DNA of 64,000 nt, taken from assembly GCF_037893015.1 (NCBI RefSeq), contig NC_133661.1, positions 221,985,193 through 222,049,192 on the forward strand, in the 5' to 3' direction. The notes beneath the pieces are model-generated. The model was given only the letters and a program-made list of their open reading frames with translations, had not been told where the DNA came from and did not search any database. Positions 1 to 12,960 of the stretch are shown in pieces. The translations under genes and the position numbers were made by a program. The stretch is from Macrotis lagotis (lineage: Eukaryota > Chordata > Mammalia > Peramelemorphia > Peramelidae). The first letter of the stretch is position 1. Each line of letters opens with the position of its first letter.

Positions 1-284
1 GACATGAAATTGGAAGGGATAGCTATCATGAAGGACAGAGCTCAAAGCCAAAAAGAGACTGGCAGGCTATGCTGAATATAATTAAATGAAATTTCATAAG
101 AGTCAAATTTAAAAATCTACATAACATCAAAAATATAGTTCAGGGAAGACATGATTGAACTGCAGTTTGCAAGAAAAAGATATGAGGATTTTAGCAAACT
201 AGAGGCTTAGAGTGAGCTTGATAAGACATGGCAGTCAAAATAGCTAACATTGAGTTGAATTTAAAAAAAAAAGGATTACTCCAT

Positions 285-830
285 CAAGTCTCTTCCTGTT
301 TTAGTCCATTCTCCTTCATAAAGCTGCCAAAGTAACCCCATTAAAGCACAGACCTCATCATGTTACTCTCTTGCTCAAAAAAAAAACACTTTAATTCCTC
401 CTCATATGTAGGAACAAATATATTCTATTTGATTTTTTCTTTCTTTTTCTATTTGATTTTTAAAACCTTTCACAACATGGTTTATTCCTAAATCTCCAAT
501 CTTCCTACTTTTATTTTCATGTTCTTTACAATCCAGAAGCATTGGCATTCATGCTATTACTTTTTCTTGGTTTTCCCCTGTGCTCAGAATGTTCTTTTTC
601 CTAACCTTGGCCCTCTGACTTCCCTGACTTCCTTCAAGCATCAGCTCAAATCTGAACTTCTGTAAGAGGGCTTTCCAAATTCCTCTGTACTAATACTTTC
701 AGTCTAAGATTACCTCCTATTTACCCTCTATGTATACATTCCCTCATATGTATGCTATTTTTTCATATTGTAAGCTCCTTAAGAACTAAAATTGTATTGA
801 CCTTTCTTTATATGGCCAGTGTTAAGCATT
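285..830 (+). mobile_element. L2 LINE 3' end
   Basis: Matches the L2 3' pattern (AAAGCACAGACCTCATCATG, CAAGCATCAGCTCAAATC, TTGTAAGCTCCTTAAGAACT). Old copy with no coding capacity. Confidence 0.6.
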
Positions 831-1399
831 TAAAGTTTGTTGACAGACTGACTGGAAGAGTTGTAGATTATATTACATCTGGAGTATTTTGTTCAGTTTT
901 GGTTATTTTAGAAAGAACATTGACAAGTTTAAGTGCATCCAGAACAGGGCAACCAAGATTCTATAGGGACTAGAAACCATGCTTTATGAAGCATAGTTCA
1001 ATCAAAATTGCCATGTGCCTAGACTACATGGGATGACATCTTTCCAAATGGAATACAATAGGAAGGAACTTCCAGGAGAATTGTGATAATGTGTAAAGAA
1101 AATGACTTGGAGATACTGATGCATGAATGGACATTCTGTAATAGGTTGGTTATTACATGTTGGCTATTCTTTCCACCTTTTTCCGATTGATTATGTTGTC
1201 AGAACTGGCAGTTATCTTCAAATAGGCATATGAGTTTCCTTGGACTTTTTTGCTCATTCTTTCCCATTCTACATGTAGGGACTAGCTAGCATCTCTATTT
1301 TGGAGAATTTTGAGAGGTCAAGAGATTGAGCTGCATAAAACTGAGAGACAGGTTTTGCAGGCAATCCAAAATTAATAACTTGTGGAAGACGAAGTAACT

Positions 1400-1564
1400 T
1401 TTTCATTTTTTTTATTTTTTAGGTTTTTGCAAGGCAAACGGGGTTAAGTGGCTTGCCCAAGACCACACAGCTAGGTAATTATTAAGTGTCTGAGACCGGA
1501 TTTGAACCCAGGTACTCCTGACTCCAGGGCTGGTGCTTTATCCACTAAGCCACCTAGCCACCCC
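1400..1564 (-). mobile_element. Marsupial tRNA-derived SINE, full-length
   Basis: Minus-strand copy: tail TTTTTGCAAGGCAAACGGGG, body AGCTAGGTAATTATTAAGTG, head end CCACCTAGCCACCCC. Confidence 0.85.
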
Positions 1565-1754
1565 TGAAGTAACTTTCAAGACTCCAGCCTGATGGAGGCT
1601 GGGATGAAAACTTTTTTGAGCAGAGATGACACATCTGGACATGGACTTGGTGGGATTATTGCTGTGTAAGAACTAAATAGTTTTTGAGCCTAATTTCTCC
1701 CCCAACTCCCAGAGTCCCAGAGATAAAGACAGTATCGGATTATACCCTTGAGGT

Positions 1755-1795
1755 GCTAGGGATAATAATATAATATATATATATATATGTATATG

Positions 1796-1882
<87 letters not shown>
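1755..1882. repeat. (TA)n microsatellite
   Basis: About 120 bp of nearly pure TA/TATG. The 90-codon Ile/Tyr reading frame over it is an artefact. Confidence 0.95.
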
Positions 1883-1885
<3 letters not shown>

Positions 1886-3189
1886 GGAGGAAACATAGTG
1901 AATGAGGGCTAGAATAAGTTGCACTAACGATAAAGTCATACCCAATCCTTCAAAGCACTCTGGAACTCTGAAGTGAAATGGAAGTCATCTGGTCCTGAGA
2001 AAGTGGGGTCAGAGTATATTTCATTACAGAAAGAATTTGGAGTGTTCATCTTGGGAAGAAAATGACTTAGGGGACACAATATAGTTATCTTCAAGTATCT
2101 GGGATCTTATAATGTGAAAGAGACATTAGATTTGACAGTTTTTGGTATTTGTAGAGTTCATGTGGAAGGGGGAATATATTCATGCTGCTTAGGCCAGGGC
2201 AGGGAGGTAATTATGGGTAGATAATTACAAAGAGACATATTTCTACTCTATATAAGCAGACATTTCCTAATAGTGAGGGCTTTTCAATCATGGAATGGGC
2301 TATCTCTGAAGTATTGGGCAATAATGTACAAGTAATTCTTAGATAGCCTCTGAAGGAGTCTGTGACTTTATTGGATCTTAGGGTCTTAGGATAAAGACAA
2401 ATATTGGCGATCACTAAGTACAGCAGGGAGCCTACCAAATTTCTTCAACTCCAAATCACTTCCAAATATCGCAGCTTCCAACTCCTAGAAGGAGGAAGGA
2501 GGTTACTTATTACTGAAATCATAAAATATGTTATGTAAGGTATTAATTACCATCATTACTACTGGAGTCCTTACATGAGCTCAAGAAATATGCAGGTGTG
2601 GTTCTGTGAACATGTCCTTAAACTTCAATCAGAGGGATTGATTCATTTAACAACCAACTAGGATTATTTACTGTGGACTGAGTCTTAGGTATAGGGGGAA
2701 TGATACAATATGTAGATGAGACTAAGCCTCTACCCTTGGAAAACTTAAGTCTATTATAGAGGTGTGTTACTAATACAAATAGCCATGAGAAATAATATGA
2801 TGTGAAAAAAAATTACAAAGATTTTTTTTAAAGGTTATTCATTCACTAAGCAAATATTTAGTAAGCTCCTACTAGATCCTAGGGTCTAAACTAGGCTCTG
2901 GAAATACAAAGGCAAAAATTAAAGAGTCCATGCCTTCAGTTTGTTCATATTCTTCTCAGAGGATACAACATGTTCACCAGGTAGCATTGCCCACCCCTGA
3001 CCTGATCCTATTCAATAGTAAGACTCAGGTGCTGAATGAAAATCCCAAATTCATTCTGATGGTTGTGATATTCCACTCCCACTGAAAGAAAGTATTAGAG
3101 AAATAACAAGTTTTGATTCTCATTCATGAAATGGCTATCCTTACCTATTAGCCTATTAGCCTAGAGTATATGTGGCTACTCATTTATAT

Positions 3190-3328
3190 TTTTATTCTGG
3201 GTTTTTTTTTTACAAGGCAGTGGGGGTTAAGTGACTTAACAAAGGCCACAAGCTAAGTATTAAGTGTCTGAGTGTGGATTTGAACTCTGGATTAGTGCTC
3301 TATCCACTACATCACCTAGTTGTTCCTC
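3190..3328 (-). mobile_element. Marsupial tRNA-derived SINE, diverged
   Basis: TACAAGGCAGTGGGGGTTAAG to TCACCTAGTTGTTCC. Small internal deletions. Confidence 0.75.
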
Positions 3329-3734
3329 ATTTAGATCATCTTTAAGCAGTCACCTACTCTACCTCCTCCCTTCAACTTGCTATATTGTATTGAACTCTAA
3401 TCACAATATAACTCTCCATGAGAAAAAGTAGATGTTCTTCTATATACTGTATTCTGATCTTGTCAAAACAACCATAAAAGCACTGAATAATCTTTGCTTA
3501 AACAGCTCCCAACTGCATTCCTTCCATCTTTCTCAGAAGGAGACATCCATTTGAATTGTGAAAGCTCCATTGAATCTTTCTATATTTTTGCCATAATCTC
3601 GACCCTTAGTTTAAGAGTTGAAAGCCACCACCTGTTCTGATAAGTGTTTGTTGACTGAATGGAGTTTTGGCAACTCCAAAACAAGTTATCTAAGAAAGAC
3701 ACAGTTTGTTTTGTTTAATTCTCTAAGAACCGTG

Positions 3735-3840
3735 CAGACAAAGGAGAGTAGGAAATAAAACACAAACCCCAACAAAATGTTCTTGAGCAGACAAAGGAGA
3801 GTAGGAAACAAAACACAAGACCCAACAAATGTTCTGGTCA
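3735..3840. repeat. 53-bp tandem duplication, two units
   Basis: The unit CAGACAAAGGAGAGTAGGAA... occurs at 3735-3787 and 3788-3840 with a few substitutions. Confidence 0.85.
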
Positions 3841-4119
3841 TACTTTTAGTAAGGTAGTTTGAGGTTTTTTTTGTTTTGTTTTGTTTTTTTAATGAAAACT
3901 AAGTTCGGTCTTAATTCCTACTTTCTTCAGAGACTTGGGACTTGAGACCTGGAGAGAAATGCCATATCCCATTGATCATATTGCCTCCTCTCTTCTTTGA
4001 CCTTGAATGCAGCAGCTTAGGTTTCCTATGGCTGAAAACATATTGTATTTCCTCTGACTATGGAATGTTTAACTTTGGGAAACAGATCATAGTTTACCCT
4101 GACTGAAACATAGGTAAAA

Positions 4120-4470
4120 TAAAGCTGGAATTAGTCTATAATGAGAGTTAATCTAGGAAAGGCCTAAATGTCAAACTGAGGAGTTTGCATTTTATCCTAG
4201 AGACAAAAGAATTAGTTGCTGAAGATTTTTGATTGGGGAAGGGCAGTGAGACCTAATCTCATAAAATTATGCTATCATATGGAGGATGAATTGGGAGGGG
4301 TAGGACTGAATAATAAAGTATCCAATTAGAAAGTTCTTCCCAATAATTCAGATGAAAGGTAATGAGGATGTAACCTATTTAAGAGAAAGGAGAAAATGTG
4401 AAATAGATTGCAAATATTGTAAATATTATAATATAGATGTTGGTGATGGGAGTATTGGCTAAAGGGGAGT
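4120..4470 (-). mobile_element. L2 fragment
   Basis: Reverse-strand L2 pattern (AAATGTCAAACTGAGGAGTTTGCATTTTATCCTAGAG). Decayed. Confidence 0.5.
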
Positions 4471-5559
4471 CTTTCATGAAAATCCCCATCCACAGGTTAG
4501 TAAAGCATGGGTACTGATAATCATCCCCTCAGGTATTATTGTCTTTAATAATGATAAGACAAGGAAATTATTGCCAGTGTTAAAAAAAAAGTTTCCCTAA
4601 AAGGGACCTTAACATTATGCATAGGGTTGAAACGTTTCCCTTCCTTTTAAGTCAGGTCATGGCTCAAAAAATTCTACTATATCTACATGTTCCTGATTCA
4701 CTTTTCAGTTATGCTGTTACAATCTCTCCTATTGATATGAGTTTGAGTTGAGCTGGGAATACTATCATAAAATACCATCAAGGAGTTTGTGATTTCCCAA
4801 AAGATGATTTTTAACACTTTATATTTATCTCACTGAAGTGAGAGATATTGATTCCTCATTTTCTACACCAATTCAAGTCTTCCCCCAAACCTCTCTCAAC
4901 ACTACTAATATTAAAGTCATGACAAGGATTAGTGGACACTTTATTTACTTTTATATAAAGAGAAATAATGACAGTAGGAATTAAAAAGTAGACAACAAAA
5001 ATGGTACAATTTGTTGGCTAGAATATCAGTCAGATCCAGACCACATAGCTAGCTGAAGCAAGAATCAGCTTTTCTCACTTTAGATTCCTTCTTCTCATGA
5101 AGAGACTCAATTAATGAGAGTTGTGTTCTTCCCTAATTCTGAGGCCCAAGAAAAGGAAACTGAAACAAGGAGGTGCATGGGTAAGCTCACTAGTCCATGA
5201 CTACACAGCAACACATTTCATTGCTGAAACAGTAGTAATGGTAGTCACTTATTTTGATCTTTGTTCTTAAGGAAAAGCTTGTAAGCAAAACACCAGGACA
5301 CCCTCACTCCTGTTGACATGATCCCAAGATAGAGGATGAATTCCCCCCAAAACTAGTACTCACTACTATTCTCTTCTCTCCCACAAAATTTTCCCAAATC
5401 CTTTCAAGTCTCAACTGGATAGCAACATAGATTTTGTTTTGATAACATAAAAAGGATCTGTCATCTGATTGGATATGATGGTTGAGGGACAGTAAAAGTT
5501 TATTCAGACTTTTATACCTAAGTAATTGATTAATCAATCAACAAGGATTTATTAAGCAC

Positions 5560-6260
5560 TATACTGAGGGAGACAACATGTACAAAATAAATACAAGATC
5601 CTGTATGTACAAAATGTGCAAGATGAACATAAATATGTACATGATATATACAAAACAGAGACAAAGGATATAGATGATTTTTTTTTTGTTAAAGAGAGCA
5701 CTGCTATCTGGGAGGATCAGGAAAATTTTCATCTAGAAAGTATTGCTTGAGGAGTATTTATATTGAAAGAATCAAAGGATTTTAAAAGGCAGAGGGGAGG
5801 TAGAGGACCATTTTAGGCATAAGGGACAATCAGGAAAAAGACTCAGGAATAGAAATGGATTGTCATAAGAGCAAGAAAGCCAATTTGTCTGACCTGTAGA
5901 GTAGGGGATGGAAAATTATGAGTTTAATTTTGGACAGCTTTCATCTGAGATACCTATGGGACACCCTGTTAGAAATATCCAACAGAGTTGAAGATGTGGC
6001 ACTAAAGCCCAGAAGGAAGACTAACTTTAGATATTTAGATCTGGGAGTCATCTGTATAGAAAGATAACTAAATTCTCATAAGAGCTGAGCAAAAGAGACA
6101 AGTCAGAGGGAGAAGAGTATCCAGAGCTTAGGGAACACCAAAGATAGTGATATGGATGATGAATCAGCAAAGGAAACTAAGGAATGATGAAATGGTCCCT
6201 AGAAAAATCAAGGTAGATTTCCTAGAGGAAAACAGAGTATCCTGGTGTATATTCACTCTC
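5560..6260 (-). mobile_element. L2 fragment
   Basis: Reverse-strand L2 pattern (GGCATAAGGGACAATCAGG; AGATATTTAGATCTGGGAGTCATC). Decayed. Confidence 0.5.
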
Positions 6261-6995
6261 TAATATGGAATCTGAGCTAGCATTCATAGTTAAAATTGGG
6301 CATTTCATAATTTTTTTAAATAGCAAAAAGCTACATATAACTTCATGAATCCATTTGATTTCTCTGAAAATAATGCAGCAAGGCTATTTTCCTGGTACTC
6401 TTTCTGAAATCTCTGAGAATATTCATGTCTATATCAATAGATATAGACAATCTACCCCAAAATTAGCAAAGAAATTTTTCTTTTTCTAATAACTTCAGTT
6501 TCCAAATGGAATTTATTAGCTCCATATTACTTGTTATTTTAGATAAGAGGCTTCAAGTTAGCCTAAGGTAAAAAAAGAGAAACATTCACAGGAGATTTGA
6601 TTTTTATACTGTTGAGTCAATGTGCTAATATATATTGGAAAGAGAAATTGACAAATGAATCAAAATATTAGTATTGGGAAACCAAATTAGACAGTTGCTT
6701 GGTGAGTACTGAATCCAAACAGGCAGTTCCATGTCTCAAATACTCTTATTAACATGCTATGATGGCCCATTCATATTTTCACATATAATAACATATAATC
6801 CAACTTCTCATTTTAACCAGTCACTTCCTATGAATTAGACACAGTACTAAGTACTATGGATACAAAGAAAGTCAAAAGACACCTACTTTCATGGGGTTTA
6901 CCATCTGACAGAGGAGACAAGAAGCAAATAACTATGTACAAACAAGTTCTATTTATTTAATATTTATTTATTTATATTTTATTTATTTATTACTT

Positions 6996-7149
6996 ATTTT
7001 TTTCCCCTGATTTTGCAAGGCAATGGGGTTAAGTGGCTTGCCCAAGGCCACACAGCTAGGTAATTATTAAGTGTCTGAGGTCAGATTTGAACTCAGGGAC
7101 TCCTGACTGCAGGGCCGGTGCTCTATCCCCTGTGCCACCTAGCTGCCCC
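6996..7149 (-). mobile_element. Marsupial tRNA-derived SINE
   Basis: TTTTGCAAGGCAATGGGGTT to TGCCACCTAGCTGCCCC. Close to consensus. Confidence 0.85.
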
Positions 7150-7637
7150 TAAACAAGTTATAAATAGCATAAATCAGGAATAATCACCAGAGGGAGGTCA
7201 CTAGAATTAAGGAGGATTAGGGAAAGGCTTTAGGACTTTAGCTGAGATTTTGAAGTTTGCCAGGGAAGGCAGAATACAGAGATAAGGAAACCAGAAGGTT
7301 AAGAGGCTTGGCCAAAGTCAATCATACAAGAAATAAGCATAAGAGACAGGATCTGAACTTCAGAGAGAATTTTCCCCACCAAACCACTCTGTAGATAAGG
7401 AACTTGTGACCAGAGGTAACATGACTTATTTAAGGTCATAGAGGAAGTAAGTGGCAGAACCATGTACTTTAGTTCCAAACCAACTCTTACCCTCTATGTC
7501 ATATATATAAAGGATCTATTATTTATCTATCCATTCACCTACCTTATCTATCCATCATCTGTTATCTATCCAGCCAGGCATTATTTATTTATCATCTACC
7601 CATCATCTATCAGCTATAATCTAGCTCTCTAGAAAGA

Positions 7638-7820
7638 TTCTATGCAGACCATATCCTATTCTGTTTTTTTTAAAGGAACCAATGACATCATGAGGTGATA
7701 GTTTGACTTGTGTGTGAATTGGATTTAAGTGAGGCAGAGTTGCACAAAGTTACTATCTTGATTATCAGATATTGGGATAGTTTCCGGTCCTCTAAAATAT
7801 TAATAAGATGTAGTCCAAAG
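7638..7820 (-). mobile_element. SINE-tail copy A (repeated at 8711-8875)
   Basis: Shares TGAATTGGATTTAAGTGAGG and CCTCTAAAATATTAATA with 8711-8875. Confidence 0.5.
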
Positions 7821-8710
7821 GGTCTTTAAAAGATCCTCATTTCCCATTAATCTGAAATAAAGCTCATACTTAAATGTTTTTTCTTCCTATATTTGTAGTG
7901 CAGGTGAGTTCAAATGGAAGGCAGCAGCCTTAACAAACATTATTACTACTTTAAGAGGAAGAGAACAACTCCTATTTTTGTTGTGATGTGTGGTTTCCAT
8001 GCCTATAGTGGATAACATAATATGAGGGCACATTCATTCTTCATCAAAGGCTCTGAGCCCCTCAGGCCTCAAAGATATACAGAATTTTTAAACAAAAAGG
8101 ACAGCATGATACCAATAGGATAATTTCTTGTTACTTATGTAAAATTAGGGTGTTTTCTAAATTGCCTAATAAGGGAGAGGCAGCTAAGTGAAGGATTTAA
8201 TTTTATTTGTGCCAATCCAGCAAGAGGTCGAAAGGGGTTAATGCTGAGTCTCTGAATTTATTAGTGTTGTAATACTTGTACTTCAGGATGCCAAGACTAT
8301 ACCAGTCAAAATGATATGTCTTTTATCTACCTAAATACTCCTCAATCTTCTTTAAAGAATCATCATCCATATTCTACTCTCCAGGGTTTTGTCCTGAGTC
8401 CTCTCTACATGTTGTCTTTCTTGAACTCAGTTTCCATGAGTTCAATTATCTGATTTGTGGAGGGTTTTAAATGCTCAAAAAATGGGTTTATTGGCAGTAC
8501 AAGAAAATACCAACTACAAATGGATTTGTAGGAACAAAAGGAAGCCTATTTAAGTTTCCTAAGCAGAGGCGCAGTATGCTCAGATTTATTTTAGACATAT
8601 TGTTTGACATATATAGATGATGTTTCTATATATCACCTATCATGTGACTATCTAGATGTAGAACATGACAAATTCTAATTTTTGTATTTTCTTTTATTAC
8701 CCTGAGACTC

Positions 8711-8875
8711 TTTGCAGACCATGTTTTGTTCTGATTAGGATAAATGACACCATTAAGTGATGTTTTTACTCGTGCATGAATTGGATTTAAGTGAGGTAGA
8801 ATTGTACAAGGTATCAGTTCTAATGATCAGATATTAGGATAGTCAAGTTTCTGTTCCTCTAAAATATTAATAGTT
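8711..8875 (-). mobile_element. SINE-tail copy B
   Basis: Direct repeat of 7638-7820 about 1.07 kb away. See the finding on this pair. Confidence 0.5.
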
Positions 8876-9240
8876 TGAGAGATAGGCCTGGAGCTCATAA
8901 GGTAGAGGAGGACTGGACAACTATCACCTGCATAGAAATGACAATCGAGCTCATCAAAGTTAATCACTAGAGAGAATGTGGATTAGAAAAAGTGGTCAAG
9001 GAGAGACCTCTGCATAATGATCCTGCAAAGGATACTGAGTAGAAAATTAAGAAGGGAATAAAACAGAGCCATAAGAGAATAATTTTGGATGTCCAGAAAG
9101 AGGGTGATCAAAAGAACCAAAGACTCCAAAGTAGTGAAGAGGAAGTACAAAGAACAGGCCATTAGATATAGCAATAAAGAAATTATTGGTGAGCCAGGAG
9201 AGAACAGTTTTAGATGAGCTGCACAGATGGAAGCAAAATT
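8870..9240 (-). mobile_element. L2 fragment
   Basis: Reverse-strand L2 pattern (AACAGGCCATTAGATATAGC; GAGAACAGTTTTAGATGAGC), from the reverse-transcriptase-coding part. Confidence 0.5.
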
Positions 9241-9789
9241 ATAAAGGATTGAAATATGTTATGGTAAGAAAGTAGATGCAATGAATGTGTTTTTTTTTCT
9301 TTTTTCTATTTGGTTATGAAAAGGATAGGATAGCTTGAATTCGAGCACTACATTTTTTTTTTTTCTGGATGGGGAAACTTGCCATTCTTGGAACTGGAGA
9401 AATTAGAAATCTACTTTATAGGGAATTTCCTCTGAGCTTTTAAGCTTTCAGTAAAATGTGAGTTGTGATTGGTTATTGGTTTAACCAAATGTTCCTTTCA
9501 GATTGGGATTATCTGTTAGAGAATAGATATTCTCTCTAGGAAAACTTTATATATAGTTTCTCTATTATATGAATTATCTTTATGTCTTAACTATAAACTT
9601 TGATGGCCTTCCCACATTCATTATGCTTATATCTTTCTAATTGGTATAGAGTCTACAATATTACATAAATTGCGAAGTTTCTACATTCTTTTTTTTAAGT
9701 CATAAATGTTATGAATATATGGTAGTGGACAAAATTGATTTGCATGAGAAATGCATTATCTTCCACAGCTTTTACTCTTTTGGAATTCA

Positions 9790-10925
9790 GAGGTAGAGTC
9801 AAGTTGGTGGAAAAAAGGTGCAACTTGCCTGAGCTCTCTCTAAAACCCCTTCAGATATCCTTAAATAATGCCATAAAACAATTCCTGAAATGAAAAAATC
9901 TACAAAAGAATAAGAAATAATTTTCCAACCAAACCCAACTTAGAAGGTTGATAGGAAAGATCTGTCACACATGGATGAGAGTGGAGTAACAGTCTAGCTC
10001 AGGATGCCATCAGCTCTAAGCCCCAGCAAACCAGGAACAGGTCTTGGAAGCCACCAAATCAGCAGCTGCACTGACAGAGGCTGCTTCCAGAGCTCTCAAC
10101 CCTTATATGGTTAAGAGGTTTGAGTGATCAGATGATGATTATAGGCGTCTCTTTGCTGGCATTGAGGGCAAGACTCTATTGCTTGGCCCATACTTGGAAC
10201 AGAGTCACAGTACTGGGTCACAGTCCTAAGTGGCAATTCCAGGGTGAGGAAGAACACTAGTACAAGCAGAGCTTGCAGCTACAGTGGAGCAGGGACCCTA
10301 GGTATGCCAGGGAATTAAATAGTTCTTGTAGTCACTCAGAGACCAGAGTGCAGGCCATTAGAGTCATAAATAAAACTCTCCTTAGATCATACCACCCTGG
10401 AAGAACTGAAAACTTTAAGAATCCCCATAAGTATCTCTGAAAAGAACTGCATAAACCCCCAAAGTTTGAAAGAGTGTCCATTCTACTCTAGAGAGCCCCA
10501 ATTTAATAGAATTCAAAGTCAATAGACTGGAATAATGAAAATATAGCAAGAAAATTCTATGTTGCTATGGGAAAAAAGAAAAATCAAAACATACTCTCAG
10601 AAGATGATAAAGACAAAGCTCCAAAAAAGGGAAAATTAGGAATTGAAGAGATACAAGAAAATCATAAATTAAGTCAATACTTTCATAAAGGAGAAACAAA
10701 AAAATGTTTAAGAAAATAACACCAAGGGGGCAGCTAGGTGGTACAGTGGAAAGAGCATCGGTCCTGGAGTCAGAAGTACCTGAGTTCAAATCCGACCTCA
10801 GACACTTAAAAAAAAAGAAAAAAGAAAACAACACCATAAAAAAAAGATTAGGCCAAATGTTAAAGGAGGTACAAAAATCTAATGAAGAGAATGTCTTTTT
10901 TTCCCCAAAAAACCCCAAGCTTTTA
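9790..10925 (+). mobile_element. L1 5'UTR and start of ORF1, split by SINE
   Basis: Resembles the marsupial L1 5' region (CTCTCTCTAAAACCCCTTC, TCTGTCACACATGGATGAGA, CCTGGAAGAACTGAAAACTT), leading into ORF1-like sequence at about 10550-10925 (GGAGGTACAAAAATCTAATG). A SINE with a 13-bp target duplication lies inside (10725-10823). Confidence 0.6.
10725..10823 (+). mobile_element. SINE, 3'-truncated, inside L1
   Basis: GGGGGCAGCTAGGTGGTACA onward, ending at CAGACACTTA then poly-A. Target duplication GAAAATAACACCA / GAAAACAACACCA (10712-10724, 10824-10836) brackets it within L1 ORF1. Confidence 0.85.
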
Positions 10926-11102
10926 ATTTATAACATCAGCTGATTTCTGTGTAAGTGTTCATGCTGAAAATTTAACAAATCAGCTTATGTGAGCAAATTT
11001 CTTTACATAAATATGCTATCATTTGATCCTTACAACAGGATGTAAATACTTTCCACATTTTATAGAGGAGGAAACTGACATTGAGAATACTTGAATTACT
11101 TG

Positions 11103-11232
11103 CCTAGATTCATACATACACACACATATATTATATGTAGACACGAATATATATATATATATACACACACACACACCAATATATACCCATATATAAACTT
11201 ACATCTACATGCATACACACACTCACATACAC
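11103..11232. repeat. CA/TA dinucleotide-rich tract
   Basis: Alternating CACACA and TATATA runs with interruptions. Confidence 0.85.
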
Positions 11233-11589
11233 ATATAATCATTTGATCTTCACAATGATCTTAGGAGCCAGATACTATAATTATTCCCATTTAACAGATG
11301 AGGAAATTGAGGTTGAGAAAGTTTGTTACATAGTTGAAATTTGAATTTAGTTCTTCTTGACTCCAAGTCCCATGCTCTAATAATCATGGTGCCACATTGC
11401 TGCTTTCTATAGATACTCCTATTTGTAGATAAGATAGAATCGTGTCCTGGAAATCTGTAGAATCTCCTGAGATTCATAATAATAACAACAGCTGGTATTT
11501 ATATATGAGTTCTTGAGGGTTTGCAAAAAATTTTACTATGCTATCTCATCTTATCCTTAAAACGACTTTGGATGAGTGGTGTTATTATC

Positions 11590-11941
11590 ATTATTTTTTA
11601 TTTATTCTTATTTTTTGTATAAATGATGCTTTTTTATAATTACTAAAATATTGTTTAAGAGTAAACATAATACCCCTCCCCCAAAATATAGACCCACATG
11701 AGCGATAGAGAAAAATTAAAAATAATAATAGTAATAATAATAGGTACAGCCAGGTGGCACTGTGGATGGAGCACTGGCCCTGGAGTCAGGAGCACCCAAG
11801 CCCAAATCCGGCCCCAGACACCCAATTACCAAGCTGTGTGACCCTGGGCAAGCCACCCCAACCCCATTGCCCTGCAAAAAACCAAAATAACATAATAATA
11901 ATAATAATAATAATAATAACAGTAGTAGGGGTGGCCAAGAG
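11590..11941 (-). mobile_element. Third copy of the composite 3' module with SINE
   Basis: Contains the same terminal module (11590-11740: TATAGACCCACATGAGC, ATTACTAAAATATTGTTTAAG) joined to the same SINE (11742-11882 on plus), an (ATA)n spacer, and the first bases of a second SINE before truncation near 11935. No clear target duplication was found. Confidence 0.65.
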
Positions 11942-12622
11942 AATGTCTTGAAAAGCAAAATTGACCAATGGAAAAAGATATACAAAAATTCACTTAAGAA
12001 AAAGCTCCCCAGTGAGCATCTGTATCCTGAGATCATGATCCCCCCCATATGCAAAAATATTCATAGCAGCTCTGTTTATAGTGGCAATGAATTGTAATTT
12101 GAGGAGAAACAAATTATGGTATATGTATGTGATGTAACACCATTATTCACTAAGAAATGAGGGATAGATTTCAGAAAAGCCTGAGAAGACTTGCATGAAT
12201 TGATACTGAATGAGATCAGCAGAACCAGAATATTATATACTTTAATAAGGGGTGGTGATCAACCTTGATGGACTTGCTCATTCCATAAGTGCAATAATCA
12301 GGGACAATTTTAGAGGATTTGTGACAGAGAATATACCATCTGTATCCAGAAAAGGAACTTGAGTTGAAACAAAGACCAAAGATTATCTTCAATTTTAAAA
12401 AAAAGTTGTCTTATGTATTACATATTTTCTTTCTTTCTTATGTATGTTTTTTATCACAACATATTCAAACTTGATCATGGAACCAAATGTTAAGACTATC
12501 ATATTACCTTCTATTGGGGGGGAGGGAAAATTGTAAAAATTCAAAACCTTGCAAAAAAAATGATTGGTAGAAACTACCATTGCATGTAATTGGAAAATAA
12601 AATATATAATTTTTAAAAATCC
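11942..12622 (+). mobile_element. L1 piece: ORF1 scrap joined to ORF2 3' end and 3'UTR
   Basis: 11942-12000 resembles the ORF1 coiled-coil code. From 12045 the sequence matches the marsupial L1 3' end (ATATTCATAGCAGCTCTG, TGAATGAGATCAGCAGAACC, CAACCTTGATGGACTTGCTC) and ends in an A-rich tail near 12622. The missing middle implies an internal deletion. Confidence 0.65.
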
Positions 12623-12624
12623 CA

Positions 12625-12960
12625 GAAAGGAGTAGCACACCAGAGAATACAGCCCTGTTCACAGTTCCAGGATGGAAAAAGGGTGCTTGTAGTTGTTCAC
12701 AGACTAGAGTACAGGAAACATAGCTCTATTTGGATCATACCATCTTGCAAGATCTGAAAACTTATAGACCTTACAAACTAACTCTTAAAAAACAGCTGCA
12801 CAAGAAAGTTGAAATTTGGGATAGTGACCCCTGGAGTCTTCCAGGAAACCAAATTTGCAAAAACAAGGGCCAAATGAAGCCCTATTTCATCCTTAATAAA
12901 AGGCAGGCAATGCGATGTGTATTTTGGCATATTCCCAAATTTAGACTCAGGTATTTATGT
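12625..12960 (+). mobile_element. Second L1 5'UTR fragment
   Basis: Resembles 10330-10530 of the first L1 5'UTR (ATCATACCATCTTGCAAGATCTG, with AACAGCTGCACAAGAAAG). Strongly diverged. Confidence 0.5.

Larger units (their letters stand above)
815..2430 (+). mobile_element. CR1/L3-like LINE pieces (815-1110 and 2030-2430)
   Basis: Two plus-strand pieces resembling the same CR1/L3-type sequence: GGAGTATTTTGTTCAGTTTTG ... AGAACAGGGCAACCAAGATT, then AGTTATCTTCAAGTATCTGG ... CATGGAATGGGCTATCTCTG. They look like one old element with an inserted SINE (1400-1564) and TA repeat between them. Family assignment from memory of the consensus. Confidence 0.4.

Noticed and set aside
1673-1945. 90-codon Ile/Tyr-rich frame
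   Set aside because: Translation of a (TA)n microsatellite. The same applies near 16850-17103, 38055-38468 and 63022-63258.
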